Assembly (NCBI GenBank): GCA_003993805.1
Contig: RSEF01000017.1
Location: 5,717,587 to 5,781,586 of the forward strand
DNA: 64,000 bases
Direction of reading: 5' to 3'
Source of the DNA: Himantopus leucocephalus
Lineage: Eukaryota > Chordata > Aves > Charadriiformes > Recurvirostridae
Part shown: one piece after another, positions 1 through 42,700 of the stretch
How the letters are laid out: each line of letters opens with the position of its first letter
How positions within the stretch are numbered: position 1 is the first letter of the stretch
Notes under the pieces: model-generated
Seen by the model: the letters and a program-made list of their open reading frames with translations, nothing else
Told to the model about the DNA's origin: nothing
Database searches by the model: none
Translations under genes and position numbers: made by a program

Positions 1-312
1 TGTGCTTTGTGTAGGAAATAATTCCCCTTTAGACTCTTCATTTGTGAACAGCTTATTCTTGTTCAGTCTCTTTTCATATAACTATAAGAAAGGGGAGGGG
101 AGGGAGAACAGATCAGTTTTTAAATATAGGACTTTACAGCAAATGGTTCCTTCATTTGCAAGTGATCTCTTGCAAAAATTATTGTGCTGGCAGCGTGCAG
201 CTGAGGTTCTCTTCTTCTGTCACAATATAACTTAGCTAAGACCTGAAAATGTTTTCAGTCACAGCCATCTTACAGAAATTCTGACATAATGTTATTGCTG
301 AATTAATTTTAG

Positions 313-31232
<30,920 letters not shown>

Positions 31233-31440
31233 TCTAAAACACTAGTACCAAAAGATGCAAAGAACATGCTCACGTTTGCTGACTATAGCTCTGCATGTGT
31301 CTCTCTCTCTCTCTTTGTGCTCTACAATAATCAATGTTACTTTATGATGTAACCTTAAACTGCTTAGCTTAAAACTCTTAGGGAAAACAAACATATTGCA
31401 GTGTGCTTCAATAAAAGTGACTGGTCGAACCACATCATCT
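31233..31440 (+). other. SPTAN1: SPTAN1 3' UTR with polyadenylation signal
   Basis: The sequence after the TGA contains a TCTCTC run at about 31300-31312. A canonical AATAAA lies at 31410-31415, preceded by TTGCAGTGTGCTTC. Cleavage is expected 10-30 nt further on. The UTR is therefore short (about 200 nt) and ends almost on top of the converging DYNC2I2 3' end. Confidence 0.8.
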
Positions 31441-31593
31441 TGTGTTTAATGGCTAAGTGCAAATTTAACCGTTATGTTGATGAAACTCCAGCTGTCATAA
31501 TTAGTGTGTTTTACAGGCCGACACTGTGGAAGAGGTGAGTGGGCAACCTTTCCTGCAGCCAGAGTAGGAACAAGCTTCACGCAGCTGGTTGTC
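31425..31593 (-). other. DYNC2I2: DYNC2I2 3' UTR with variant polyadenylation signal
   Basis: Downstream of the TAA (31596-31594) the only hexamer I see on the minus strand is ATTAAA at 31450-31445. That would place the mRNA end near 31415-31435, abutting or overlapping the SPTAN1 3' end. The end coordinate is inferred. Confidence 0.6.
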
Positions 31594-34500
31594 TTAGTCC
31601 ATGATCTCACTTGCCAGCTGCTCCAGATGATTCATTTCCCTGGGTCCCTGCTCAGTGAAGTCAGAACTCAGCTGCCAGACTTTGACTGTACCGGTAGCAT
31701 CCCCTGCTGCCAAGAGCCGAGTTTGCTTGATGTTAAATTCTACACAGTACACGGGGCATTCACCCGCGGCCTGCTTTATGGAAAGGGCAGGCTTCTGCGA
31801 GCTCTTCTCAAAGTCAAACAGATGCACATCTCCTGTAAAACAGAAACACTTATTGCAGCTTTATGGCAACAGACTTTGTATTTAACAGCAGATTAGCATC
31901 TACTAAGTCTGAAAACAGGTTCTTTTTAACTTGTTTCCCCTTCTCTCTGATGATGTCCAGGCTGTGACACATAGCTGACATCACTGCCAGACAGCGCGGA
32001 TTTATTCTGCTGTCAGAGACCTGAAACCAGCTTACCAAATTCTGTGAAATCTCCATTCCTTAACTCAAAAATGTTTGGGCAGTTTTCTAAGGAACCTACT
32101 GTCTTAAACCATTAGCTTTAGAAATAAATGTCAAAACCAAGGAAGCTGGAAATAGCTTTCAGCCACAGTAGTCTCACCGTTTTACATCCCTGTGAATGGC
32201 TGTGGCAACAGAAGTAAAGGTATCGTCAGAAGTGAAAAATAACTGTGACTGAAGTCGTCTTGCTAGTTAGAAATTACTCCATTATACTAATTGCACAGTA
32301 CAAACAATGGTCACTGCTCTCTGCTTGTGGGAAGTGGTAATCAATACAATTGCCTTGTACTAATTAATACCCAGCACAATCTTAATTCTATGTCTAAGAA
32401 CAGGCACTTGCTGTTACTTGCCTTCCCCAGATGTAGCTGCGAAGACCAGTGGTCGAACTGGAGACCAGCGGACACAGAAGAGGTATTTCTTTGATAACTG
32501 AAGAGAAATGAGGGGTTGTGTCTGCAACATGGAGTGCAAGTGAACTTGTCCATCAGTCCCACAGCTCAGAAAGAGGTTCCTGGGGGAGGGAGGAAGCAAG
32601 AAACAACTTGCTTGGCTTTATTGCTAAAGATATAGAACAAAAACCAGTCAAGGAGCATGACCTTGGACAATATTACTGCTTTGCAAAGGTCTGAATGTGT
32701 TTCCTAAAGCAGCGATTTCCAGGCCATACCCTGGGATGTGGTCTGTAGAGACATGGCTTTATTTACTGCCCTCAATTAAGTTTAATGAGGGCTCGTGTCG
32801 TCCTGAGTATTGCTGGCGGGTTGTGGGCCAGGGATGCCTGAGAACTGCTGATCTAGAGACAGGCATTGTCAGAGCTGTATTTGTCTCATGCAAATCAAAT
32901 GCAAACCTGGGCTGTCAGCATGTTTCACAGAAACATGGCTTGGGGCCTCTTCCATGGCTGGTAGGTAAAAGCTGCAGAGATCCGAGCTTCTAATTTAAAT
33001 TCAGGCAGCTGCTGGTAAGATTCCTGATGGGCAGATCACTTAAGCACTGGTAAGTAAATGACTTTTTCAGCTCCTCCCCTTGTCTTTAAATTGATCTTTA
33101 ATATTAACGTCTTCCCCATCCCTGAGGGTGTTCAAGGCCAGGTTGGACGGGGCTTTGAGCAACCTGGTCTAGTGGGAGGTGTCCCTGCCCAGGGCAGGGG
33201 GGGTCGTAACTGGATGATCTTTAAGGTCCCTTCCAACCCAACCCACTCTCTGATCTAAGGAAGGTGCTGATGTTTGATGCTGGCCTGAGTGCAGATGCTA
33301 TTTTGTGTTACTCATGTTGTGCCCACGTGCAGCATACTTGAGTGGGCAGCTTCACCAGAGCCAATGGACACTGTTTCTCCTACAACGGGAAGTGACTTGA
33401 TCAAGTTCCCAATGCCAGGTGACCCTTTTTTGGAACTTGTACACACACATCCCCAGGGACTATTTGAAAAATGCATGTTTAGAGCCAGGCAGTAGTTGTG
33501 TCTGACATGTAGCACCGGTGGTAATTCACAGCACTTGCCTGTGGAAGGGTGAGCAGCTCACGGAGTACACTGGCCCACCGTGCGGGGAAAAGGCGAGCTC
33601 TGCTGGTGCCCTGAGGGGAACAGAACTGCCTGTCCGATGGAGAGCCAGCGTCTCTGCTGCAGTGGAACACTTCAGGGAATAGCCGCCTTCCACACCGACA
33701 ACGAATACACGGGGATCGAAGTGTGAAAAAGAGAGTGAGGTCACACCCACAGCTGCCTCTCCACAGGCGAACTGGAAGAAAAAGAGACAAAGCTGTTGTG
33801 AGGGCTCCAGTGAAACATGCGTGCGGTGAGACCAGCAGGAACCAGCATGGCAGGGACCCGGCGAGCTGTTCACAACTTGCACCAGCTACGATGTTTGTAG
33901 CACTGCTCAGGCTTTAACCTCTACAGCATCCTCCTACAAGGGGATTCATAAAAATTAGCATTATTTATGAGCAGGTTCTCCTCTCCACGCCAGCAGCTTC
34001 TCTTTAGTGCATGGTAAAACGTCAGCTGTTGACAGTCTTCCAAGGAGTGATTTCAGTATGGGAAAGGAGATGGGGATGAAGGGCTAGTGCCGATGTTCAA
34101 AAGGGGCTTCTCCTGGCCCTTCACCTGTGAGCTCTGCCACGTGGGCTCCAGAGTTAAGAGTGTTTTTGTCAAATCAGCCCTCTTTGAACTGCTGAGCTTA
34201 CCTTCTTCAGCTGAGTGCTGCGAGGGATCTGCTGAGCCACCATGGCGAATCCTTCGGCCAAGGCCAGTCGACCATCTCGCTCCTCCCTCCACACCAGGAT
34301 CTTCCCATCTGTCGACACACTCAACAGCCGGGCATGGTTTCTGTGCTTGGCATCAGGTAACCAGTTAACCTGTTCCAAATGCCACAAAGTTGTGACGAGG
34401 GGGACTGTCATAACGGCCCAGCCCACGCTCAGCAGCCTGCAGTCCCCTGACCCGCCCAGATGACGCGGGAGCAGAGCCAGGCGGCAGCCAGTGATCTTGG

Positions 34501-37500
34501 TACCAAACCAGATTCTGCTGGGAGCTGGCACACAGACGCGAGGAGAGAAATGCATTTAGGTGTTCAGGGCTGAATTCTGTATTGCAGTTTCTATGGTTCA
34601 CCTGTCATCACCTTTGAGATGGTGCACTTCCACCCAGCTACAAACAGCAGCGTTTTCCTGACATTCAGCTGAGAAAATACACAGATTGCCCAGAGTTACA
34701 GGACCCCAGAAGTACAGAAACCACTAGGAAGCCAGACGGCATGACAGGTTGTGCTCCTTCCACTTAGTTGTAGCTTTAAGCTTCCAACTAAGGATCAGTG
34801 ATGCTTTGCTACTTACATTTTTAAACCACTACAAGTATTGTAAGCTGCACCTGCATCAATAAACAGTTACAGCATGAGAGCGGGCCTACTCTTCATTTAT
34901 CCTGAACAGTGAGAAGTTATTTTCTATAAGGTGAGTGTCCAGTTCAGCAAATGCTTGTTTGTTAGCTAGATTTGGGCAAAAATAGCCAACCAAAAGATAA
35001 GGTAACTGCTGAAACACAGCAGCCTGTCTTAGAGCTTCAGGTTAAGCACCAGTAAGATGAATAAGAACTGAAGGGATGAAATAGAGCAATGGCAAGTCTC
35101 GCCTCCCCCAGCCATGTCTGCTGCAGATGTTCTCTGTTACCTGATAGACAGGATCAGTGTGAGTGTCATCTGTCAGCCCGGTCCTCCAGATCATGGGGTC
35201 TTCTGTTCTGCTGGTATCCCACACCACCAGCTCCCCACTGAACAGGCCACCTGAAAGGACAAAGATACCAATAAAACATGTAAGGACTAACAGCGCATGA
35301 ACACGAGTAATGCAAGGGGCGGTTTGTGCTGTTACTACAACAGAACTGGGGATAACTTTTCTTATTGCCAGTGAGTATGACCAGAGTTCTCGGACAAGCA
35401 GCCCTCAGCAGAAAGGGTGACAAATACACAAATGAAGTTCTGGTGGAAACAGGCCCACCAGCTTCAGAGGACTGGCAGCTAGATACAGGGCACAGTCAGC
35501 TCTGATGTAAAAGAATACAGCTCTACCAAAATATGTACACTCTTCTCACTTAACACCCAGAGCTGAATTTCCTTTTACCATCTCTCTGAGAAGATGCCAC
35601 TGAAAGAGAAGAAAATCCTAGTCTGGAAGCAACAGTACACTTGTTGATGTTGTTGAGCATTAGTTCCTCAGTTTGAGGAGCTGCCACACCATCACTTCTG
35701 CAAGAAATCTTAGGTTGAGCTGAGAGAGAGAGGAAACAAATGATCCAAGCTGAAGGAAATAAGGGTACATTTCAGATTGGATCTAAGGTAAGACCTACCA
35801 GCTATCAGTGAGGGCTGGGAGGGATGGAAAGCCAGGCACATGATGGAACTGGGAACATCCACCACTAGGTCAGGGCGCTGTGGATTCAACCCTCTTCTGT
35901 CCAGATTCCAGGTACAAATATAGGATTTTTCTGTGCTCCAGTCCCCACCATCCAACCTGAAGAGGAGAAAGCTATGTCTTGCCTTCTGTGTTCTGCAGAG
36001 AATCCCAGTCCAGCAGAGCTCTGGTATGCCCCACTCGTCATTTAAACGTGCTGCTTTGTGGCTTGAAGGAAAACTGAGGTGACGGGATCATGAGGTGATG
36101 CAACTTCTCTGCAGGCTAGTAGATATACAGTGTGTGTCAGTGCACTTACAGAACAAAGTGGCTGCAAGTAGATCTCAGATATGAGTCACTATTCCAAGAC
36201 CTACTAAACACTCAAATAACGGGAACAATCTAAAAGGCACATAAAGTTGCTATGACTATTTGGGAATGAAAAGCTTAGAGAGACCAAATTGCTGCTGATT
36301 TGCAAACTGGCTGAGTTGCAAACCACGTTTCCTCTGCACAAGCAGTCAAAGATCCAGGGCCTGAGAATACACAGTGAGGAAATATCTTACCTGGAGGACT
36401 GACAGGGGCTGAAAAGGCTTACTGGGTCTTGCTTGGCCTGAGTTAAGCAGAATGATTTGAAGTCCAGGTGCCTCCACAGGAACAAAGAACATTCTCCACA
36501 ACCACCAAATGGTGTTGATGACCCTGCACAAATCATGCCACACCCCCCAGCTCTACAGATTTCAATCCAGTCCTATGCCCATCATACTTGTTTGCCACAA
36601 GTGGCTCATGAATTATTAGTCTGGGATGCTAAAAGATCCCTACCACTCTACTTCCTCTGTTATTTCTATCTGTTTCACTCATCACACGCTTATCAAAATG
36701 TTACATGGATTCTGTCACTAGCAGCACACTGACCAACGTGACGTCCTGTCTTGCTACCAGGAGACAATTTGGAGGACATAGATGTGTAGAACTGTCAGTG
36801 GCCAGGATAGGAAGCAATCATTTTGAGCCTGACTTCTACTGCCTTTATTTGATGCTCTTAATTCTTTTATTGGAAGGTACATGATCAAATAAAAGGAGCA
36901 ATTTTTCATCCGATGGGTAGTTGATCTGTGAAACTCCTTATTAAAGGATGTTATAGATGCTAAAAGTTTACACAGATTCACAGAGACTGTGTAAGTTCAT
37001 GGAAGGGAATTCTACTGAGGGTAACCACAGACACGGAAACAACATTCTGATCTGAAAACAGCTGTAGACTGGGCGAACAGAAGGGGCAAGTTACATACAG
37101 GTTTGCCCTGTTTTGCTTTTCCCTGTACATTCAACTCATGGATCCCCTTTTTGCTGGGGCTCTTAATCGAAGGAATCAGTAGTGGAAGGAAAAAGGAATA
37201 AAGGCAGCAGTAGGGCACAGAGAGGAGAGGCTGCTTTCATTGGATTAGATGAAAGTTTTGTCCAACCCTCAATTCAGAAATTCTTAAATGTTTGTTTGCG
37301 CACGTCTGTGACATCAGGTGCGTGCATGAATGGATGCCAGTTTCATCCGGGGTGCTAAGAGACCACATTAAAACAACACGATCTTCAATGAAGATAAGCA
37401 CATACTTCCAAATCTCACCCACATATATTTGCACGTGCATCTGCTCTTTACTTTTTCTCTCCAAATAAAATCTATCTAGAAACAAATCAGTAAAAGCATA

Positions 37501-39648
37501 TGTATCCATTTTTTGGGGCAGGGGGAAGGTAGAAGAAATAAAAGCTGTAATTTAAGATTGCCCTAAGATTTTGTTTCTTTCAATATGAATTATTTAACTT
37601 GCATACAGTGTATGTATATGCCTAGTTTATACTACAGAGAAAGCAAAAACTCAGGTCAGCCTGAGATGTTACATCAACCTCTGTTGCGCTCTCAATCCAT
37701 TCAGATACTCACCGGCCATATGAACACGCAACAACAGATCCAGTTGCATTCCATGAGACACTGGTAACCTGTAGGTTTTGATCCTGAGCCTCTGGGTATG
37801 ACAACGTATGCAAACACAACACCTGGAAAAGATCAAATTCAAGCACTGAAGAAATAATTTCCAAACACAGAGAAATGAGATCTGTGCACACCCCTGCATA
37901 CATGATCCTATGGTTACAGCATTGGCTTCCCCTCTCTCCAAGTAGCACACAGATATATGTGAAAAAGTTGCTGAATACCTACTGGAAAAAAAACCAAACA
38001 CAACACACAACCTTACCAAACCAACTGTTGTCTCATAATTACCTCTCACAGACTGCCTACTTCAGGGGCTGCTTGACAGCTCTGGAAGGCTCTGCCGTAA
38101 GGATCTACAACAGCCCCCCAGGCAGGAGTCTAGAACTCGCTGAGCTTCACAAGCAATGGTTTGAAAATGACTGTATCAAAACGTACTGACTGATACAAAT
38201 TGCTCCCACTCTTGAGCACTGCACACTAAACAAATATAATCTAAGTAGGAAGAGCTGCCAAATCACTGACTTCAACTGTTCCTAGAGAACTTCTAGGCTG
38301 AGATGCTCTAAAAGGGCTACTGGAAGCTGAAGATAAGCCTACAGCAACTGCAGGCTTCCTTCTCACAAAGCTGTGCAACACAGTCACTAGCAGGAAGAAC
38401 AGTTTTACTGAGCAAGGCCAGGCCACAAGCAAAGGAGGAAGCTGGAGGAAAAAAAACAGCAGTAATTTCTAATGATTAGAATCTGGCAAGAACAATCATA
38501 GCAGTAACAAATAGCACTAATGAGATAGAGCAGCTGCAACTAGCTCTGCTGGGGTAACGACAAGGATCTGAATTTGATCAACTTACTGTTTCATTCTGAT
38601 CTGTCCAGTTCACTTCAAAGCCATCAAAGGCACGGCTGTTCCAGTTCTTATTTAGCTCTTCAATAACAGCATCCTCCACTTTCTGAAGGAATGATAGAAG
38701 GCTAGCATAATCCACTTGGACTTCTTGGTGGGAGCCTTGGACAGCATCTTTACTTTGATCCGTCTGCACACCGGCATCTCGGCTAGTATGAGATTGTACT
38801 GCAGTTTCTGCTGTTGAAATTTTCCCAGTCTGGCAGCTTTTCTAGTAAAAGAAGACAGGCATTCTATAAGCCAAACAGAAAAAAGAGCACTGCACAACAC
38901 ATTCAAAACATTTTCCCCTTTTTGGCATTTCATAGAGACATTTGAGCACATTTCCACACCTCTGGTTCATGGTTAAAAGCAGGGTGCCTCTGTAACTGTT
39001 GGGGTGTCAGTGATGTATTTGTGACCTTCACACGATCTGACATGAGGCAGCGAAGCCTGAATGCCAGTCGAATTCAGGGAACGTGCTCTACAGCATGGAA
39101 CGGGCTGGATGAGAGAAAGCAAAAAGGCAGAGAGCCTCCAGAGGAAATCACAAACACCGAACGCAATGACAAGCGCAGTAGTACCGGCTCTCAAGCTACT
39201 AGCTTTGTGCCAGCTGCACGTGTTTCTTTGCCAATTTCTATAAAGGGCCTAAATTTGTCAAACGCTGCAAAGGGGCAGAGCCAGCAGGCAGACACCGACA
39301 CCGGCACCGCGGGCCCGCCCGCCGTCGGCTGTGCCGCGGGCACCGGCAGGGATGGAAACTCCGTCCCGGGCCGCGCCGGAGCAGCGGGACCTGCGGGGCG
39401 GTTCACCGGGCACGGAGGGGACGCGTTGGGGCCCGGCCGCCCCTTCAGCAGGAGCGGGGGGAGGGACGGAGGAGGCCGCCCCTCACAGCGCCCGCCGGCC
39501 CGGCCCCTCCGGCGGTATAAGAGCGCGGAGCGAGGCCGCAGCCGCCCCGAGGGCCGCCGGGGTCTCTCACCGCCTCGCAGCGGGCGCTCCGGGCGCTTCT
39601 CCACAGCGACTCCACGCCAGCACCGGGCGCCGTCCGGTCCGCGAACAT
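31594..39648 (-). CDS. DYNC2I2: Dynein-2 intermediate chain 2 (WDR34), complete, nine exons
   Basis: This WD40 intermediate chain belongs to cytoplasmic dynein-2, the retrograde intraflagellar-transport motor of cilia. Exons in transcription order are 39648-39571, 38841-38587, 37822-37713, 35956-35799, 35250-35141, 34369-34202, 33771-33539, 32579-32422 and 31832-31594. Their 1509 nt give 502 residues, against 536 in human as I recall. The ATG at 39648-39646 precedes a 26-codon first exon (MFADRTAPG... CEA), a shortened version of the human Gly/Pro-rich N terminus. Exon 2 carries two QT motifs (SCQTG, GVQTDQ) resembling LC8 (DYNLL) binding sites. The C-terminal half is a WD40 propeller with blades such as [34 protein letters not shown] and [12 protein letters not shown], ending LASEIMD. 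Two introns start with GC. The identity is secure. Confidence 0.97.
33113..33258 (+). mobile_element. CR1 LINE 3'-end fragment
   Basis: About 145 bp match the 3' tail of avian CR1 non-LTR retrotransposons: GGTGTTCAAGGCCAGGTTGG, then GGGGCTTTGAGCAACCTGG, TGGGAGGTGTCCCTGCCC and GATGATCTTTAAGGTCCCTT. The end (CCAACCCAACCCACTCTCTG) lacks the usual clear 8-bp terminal repeats. It lies in the DYNC2I2 intron 32580-33538, in the antisense orientation to that gene. No open frame remains; it is a 5'-truncated dead copy. This is a main reason for calling the genome avian. Confidence 0.9.
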
Positions 39649-39692
39649 GCCGGCGACCGCGGCCCGACGAGCTCCCACCGCCCGCTCCGCGG

Positions 39693-39706
39693 GTTCCCAT
39701 GGAAAC
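39693..39706. promoter_or_regulatory. Imperfect RFX-type X-box
   Basis: GTTCCCATGGAAAC differs from the symmetric X-box GTTRCCATGGYAAC at one position in each half (12 of 14 match). It lies 45-58 bp upstream of the DYNC2I2 ATG. RFX factors commonly drive ciliary genes through such sites near the promoter. Binding is an inference. Confidence 0.45.
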
Positions 39707-39724
39707 GGCCGAGGCGCCGAGGGA

Positions 39725-39732
39725 TGACGTCA
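39725..39732. promoter_or_regulatory. Perfect palindromic cAMP-response element (TGACGTCA)
   Basis: TGACGTCA lies in the CpG island, 77-84 bp upstream of the DYNC2I2 ATG. CREB/ATF family proteins bind this sequence when it is unmethylated and close to a start site. Confidence 0.65.
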
Positions 39733-42700
39733 CCCCGAGCGACGGGGCCGCCGGTCTACGGGCGGTAAACTGAGCGGGAGGGTGCCATGTTGGGGAAGGG
39801 CGCGGAGGGTCTGTGCGGCCCCGTGCGGGAGAGGGGTGTGGGCTGGACACGGCGCCGGGGCTTCTCGGCGGGGGCCGGTCCGGCGGGGGCTTCCCCTTCC
39901 CCTTCGGCCGCCCCAGCCGTACCCGCGCGGGGTCCCCGCTGGTCCCGCCGCGCCGCCGGGGACGGAGAGGCAGGAGGGCGCGGGGGCTGCCAGGAGTTAA
40001 GATGGTGCCGAGGGGGGGGTCGCGTCCCATTGTGAGAAAAACGACGTTTGAGGAGAAATCCGGTATTCGGCGAGTGGCGGCGCGAAACTCCCGCGGCGCT
40101 GAGCGGTGCGAGCTGCCTCCTCTGCGGCTGCTCCGCACTCGCTGACGGCTGCCTCGGTGCGGCTGGGAAACGGGCCTGGGCCAGGGCTCCGCCGGCCTCC
40201 GCCCTCCGGAGGGGAATTAGTTGTAGTGGTAGAAACATAATTTTAAGTACGGCACTTTGGTTCGCGTGTACGATGTGCGCTTGCCCAGGAAGCGGGGTAG
40301 GGGAGTCAACTCCAAATGTGCGTAGAGCCTGGCGTGCATTTTGACTTACTCGTTTTTTACATTTGTTGGTGCTGATGAGGAATTTTGGTATTCACTGTGG
40401 GTGAATTACTGCTAAACCTCACTCCGAGCTTGCCATGCGCCAGCTGGGTTGCCGCAGCCGGGCAGCGCTCGTCCCGGGAGCACCGGAGAGCTGTAGGTAA
40501 CCGGGTGCAACATCTGTCCGTCGGTGCGGCTGCAGCTGGATGGGGTCGTGCTGCGCCTGTCTGCAGAAACACTTACTGGCGTCGCAGCTTCCTTAAGCAC
40601 AGTCATACCTATTAGGAACAATCACAGGGTTTTTTTTCTAATTGTAACTCCATTGGAACAACTTAATGATGAACGCACAGGCTAAATTTAGCGCTGGCAT
40701 AAGCAGGCACAGATGCACTAACTTCAGCGGAGTTATTCCTGCTGTTGCTGGGAAGGAGTTTGGCCCGTATGTAAAAATTGAGATTACAGCATACAGAGCA
40801 GGCGCTTGTGAGAACAGACGTAGCGCAGCTTTAGCACATGTGAATCCATTTAGGTCAGAGCTGAGTGCAGCGGTTCTTCTGAGGAATTTAAAGTATTTCA
40901 CAAATAATAGTGAAATAAAATTCCCTAAAACTCATGATAAAGAAGTGTTACAGCTATGTTACAGATAGTGAAACTGAAGCAGAAAGAGGTTCAAGTGGCA
41001 CCTCCTTCAAAAGCAAGGAAAACAAGTCCTGATTGAACTGAAGCCTCCAGATTTCAAATCCTGTAGTGTGTATCTGCTGTGATTCTTCCCCTGGTTTGTG
41101 CGGACCTTCATGGTATTCCATAGTACAGCTAAGAACGTAAATGCATTCTTGGGTTGGACGGATGGTGCTTTTAGCCCTGTAGTCTCTCTCTGATTAGCAC
41201 AGGAGTTAATCTGAATTTCCAGAGTTCAAGTTCAGCATCTCCTGCAGTGGGATGTAGCTGGTAGCTGTGGAAGTGGCAGGAGACTGCATTTTAGTGATGG
41301 GATGCGAGTCTGACCACTTTCAGTCCACTTCTCTTGTAGGCAGGACCCTGGCACCTCTCTTTTGGTCACTGGCAGTGAATAACGGACCAGATGGACATTG
41401 GCTTGACCAAGAAGGTTATTTTTTTATGTCCTTTTTTGTGGTATGGCTTATTTTTTTTGTCAGGACGTGAATTACAATACTTAATGACAAAGTATACTCT
41501 GCTGTCCTTTTCTGCCAATTTTAATGCAAGTGAAACATCTCAAAAGCCACAGCTCTAGAACTCTTCTTTAGATTTTCAACCAGGTGTCTGTAGCCACGGG
41601 TTTGAGATGACTTTATTTCTCGTCCAGCTTTGTTTCCACCTTGTTTTAAACATCCATTTACAAAGCAGCTTTAAAAGACATGAGAGTATTGGAAACAATG
41701 TACTGGGTTTGTCCCAGCAGGATTCCAGTCCCTTTTCTGGAGGAAATAACTTGGTGTTCTGCCTCAGTGTATTCATTCAAGAACTCAACTGCTGTATCAT
41801 AAAACAGAGCTCTGCTGCTATTATTGGTGAAATCCTAGTACAGCACTTCCTGCAAAATGCTTATTTTTTAAGAGATCAGCAGATTGTCCCGCTTGACGAT
41901 GCAAAACAGTGACAAGATAATCTGTCCCTTAATAAGAGAAACAAAAATAGTTTCTATTCAAATTCAACAGCCCTATTAAAAGTACATAAAGTGACCATTG
42001 TTGGATGAGTTTTTCTACTGCAAATAGTTAAATGCAGGAAGTAGGGGAATTTTTTTATCTCAGTTTACTTTATGTTGAATAACTGACACGAAATATTTGA
42101 ACCCAATAGCAGAGTGTTTTCTAAGAGGTTCTTAATGTTTAATATTTATCCTCTATAAATAGATCATCTTAAGTCATCACTAAATTATCTTTAATTGGTA
42201 TGATTAGAACTGCCAAGGAATATTACTGTTTGGAAGTAGAGTAAATAGTACAAGTGTGAATTTATATACAGTCTGCATCATAAAAAAATGGTAAGCACAA
42301 ACTTCAATTTTAAAACATTAAATAACTTGTCAGAGGGAATTTATGGAGAAAAGTTTGTGTTTTATGAGATGGCAAAGTGAGATAAGAAAACCGGAATTTG
42401 AATATGTGAAACAGACGAAGAACAAATCAACATGTTTTTCAGCGAGTAGTATGTGAAGTTACTGCAAATGTAGTACATGTTCCCTGTAATGTGGTGCATG
42501 TCTGGACTTTTTCTTCCCTGAGGAGGAGAAAGGAGCAAACAGCTCCAGAAGATGACTGTTCTAAGTAACTGTAATTTAATCCTTCTTTATTCCAATATCT
42601 CTGATTTGCTGGGGTTTCAATATATCAACAGTATTTCAATAAATCATATCTTGCTTTTTCTTCCTGGTATGGCAGTATCAGATACATAGATGTTTTTGTT

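Larger units (their letters stand above)
39290..40210. promoter_or_regulatory. DYNC2I2: CpG-island promoter of DYNC2I2
   Basis: This is a dense GC- and CpG-rich block surrounded by AT-rich DNA. It contains the DYNC2I2 start codon (39648-39646) and first donor (39570-39569). The part between about 39.65 and 40.2 kb is the likely core and upstream promoter. Long open frames here on both strands are a by-product of GC richness. A TATAAG on the + strand at 39516-39521 lies within intron 1 and faces away from the gene. Confidence 0.8.

Noticed and set aside
32414..32421. Use of the GT four bases downstream instead of the GC donor in DYNC2I2
   Set aside because: It would add GCAA, shift the frame and reach a stop within a few codons; the GC donor restores GEGDVHLF.
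39021..39773. 250-codon + strand open frame at the same island
   Set aside because: Low-complexity Arg/Pro/Gly sequence, antisense to DYNC2I2 exon 1, with no recognisable domain.
39191..40138. 315-codon minus-strand open frame in the DYNC2I2 CpG island
   Set aside because: GC-driven; the real first exon (39571-39648) uses a different frame and splices in frame to KSCQT.
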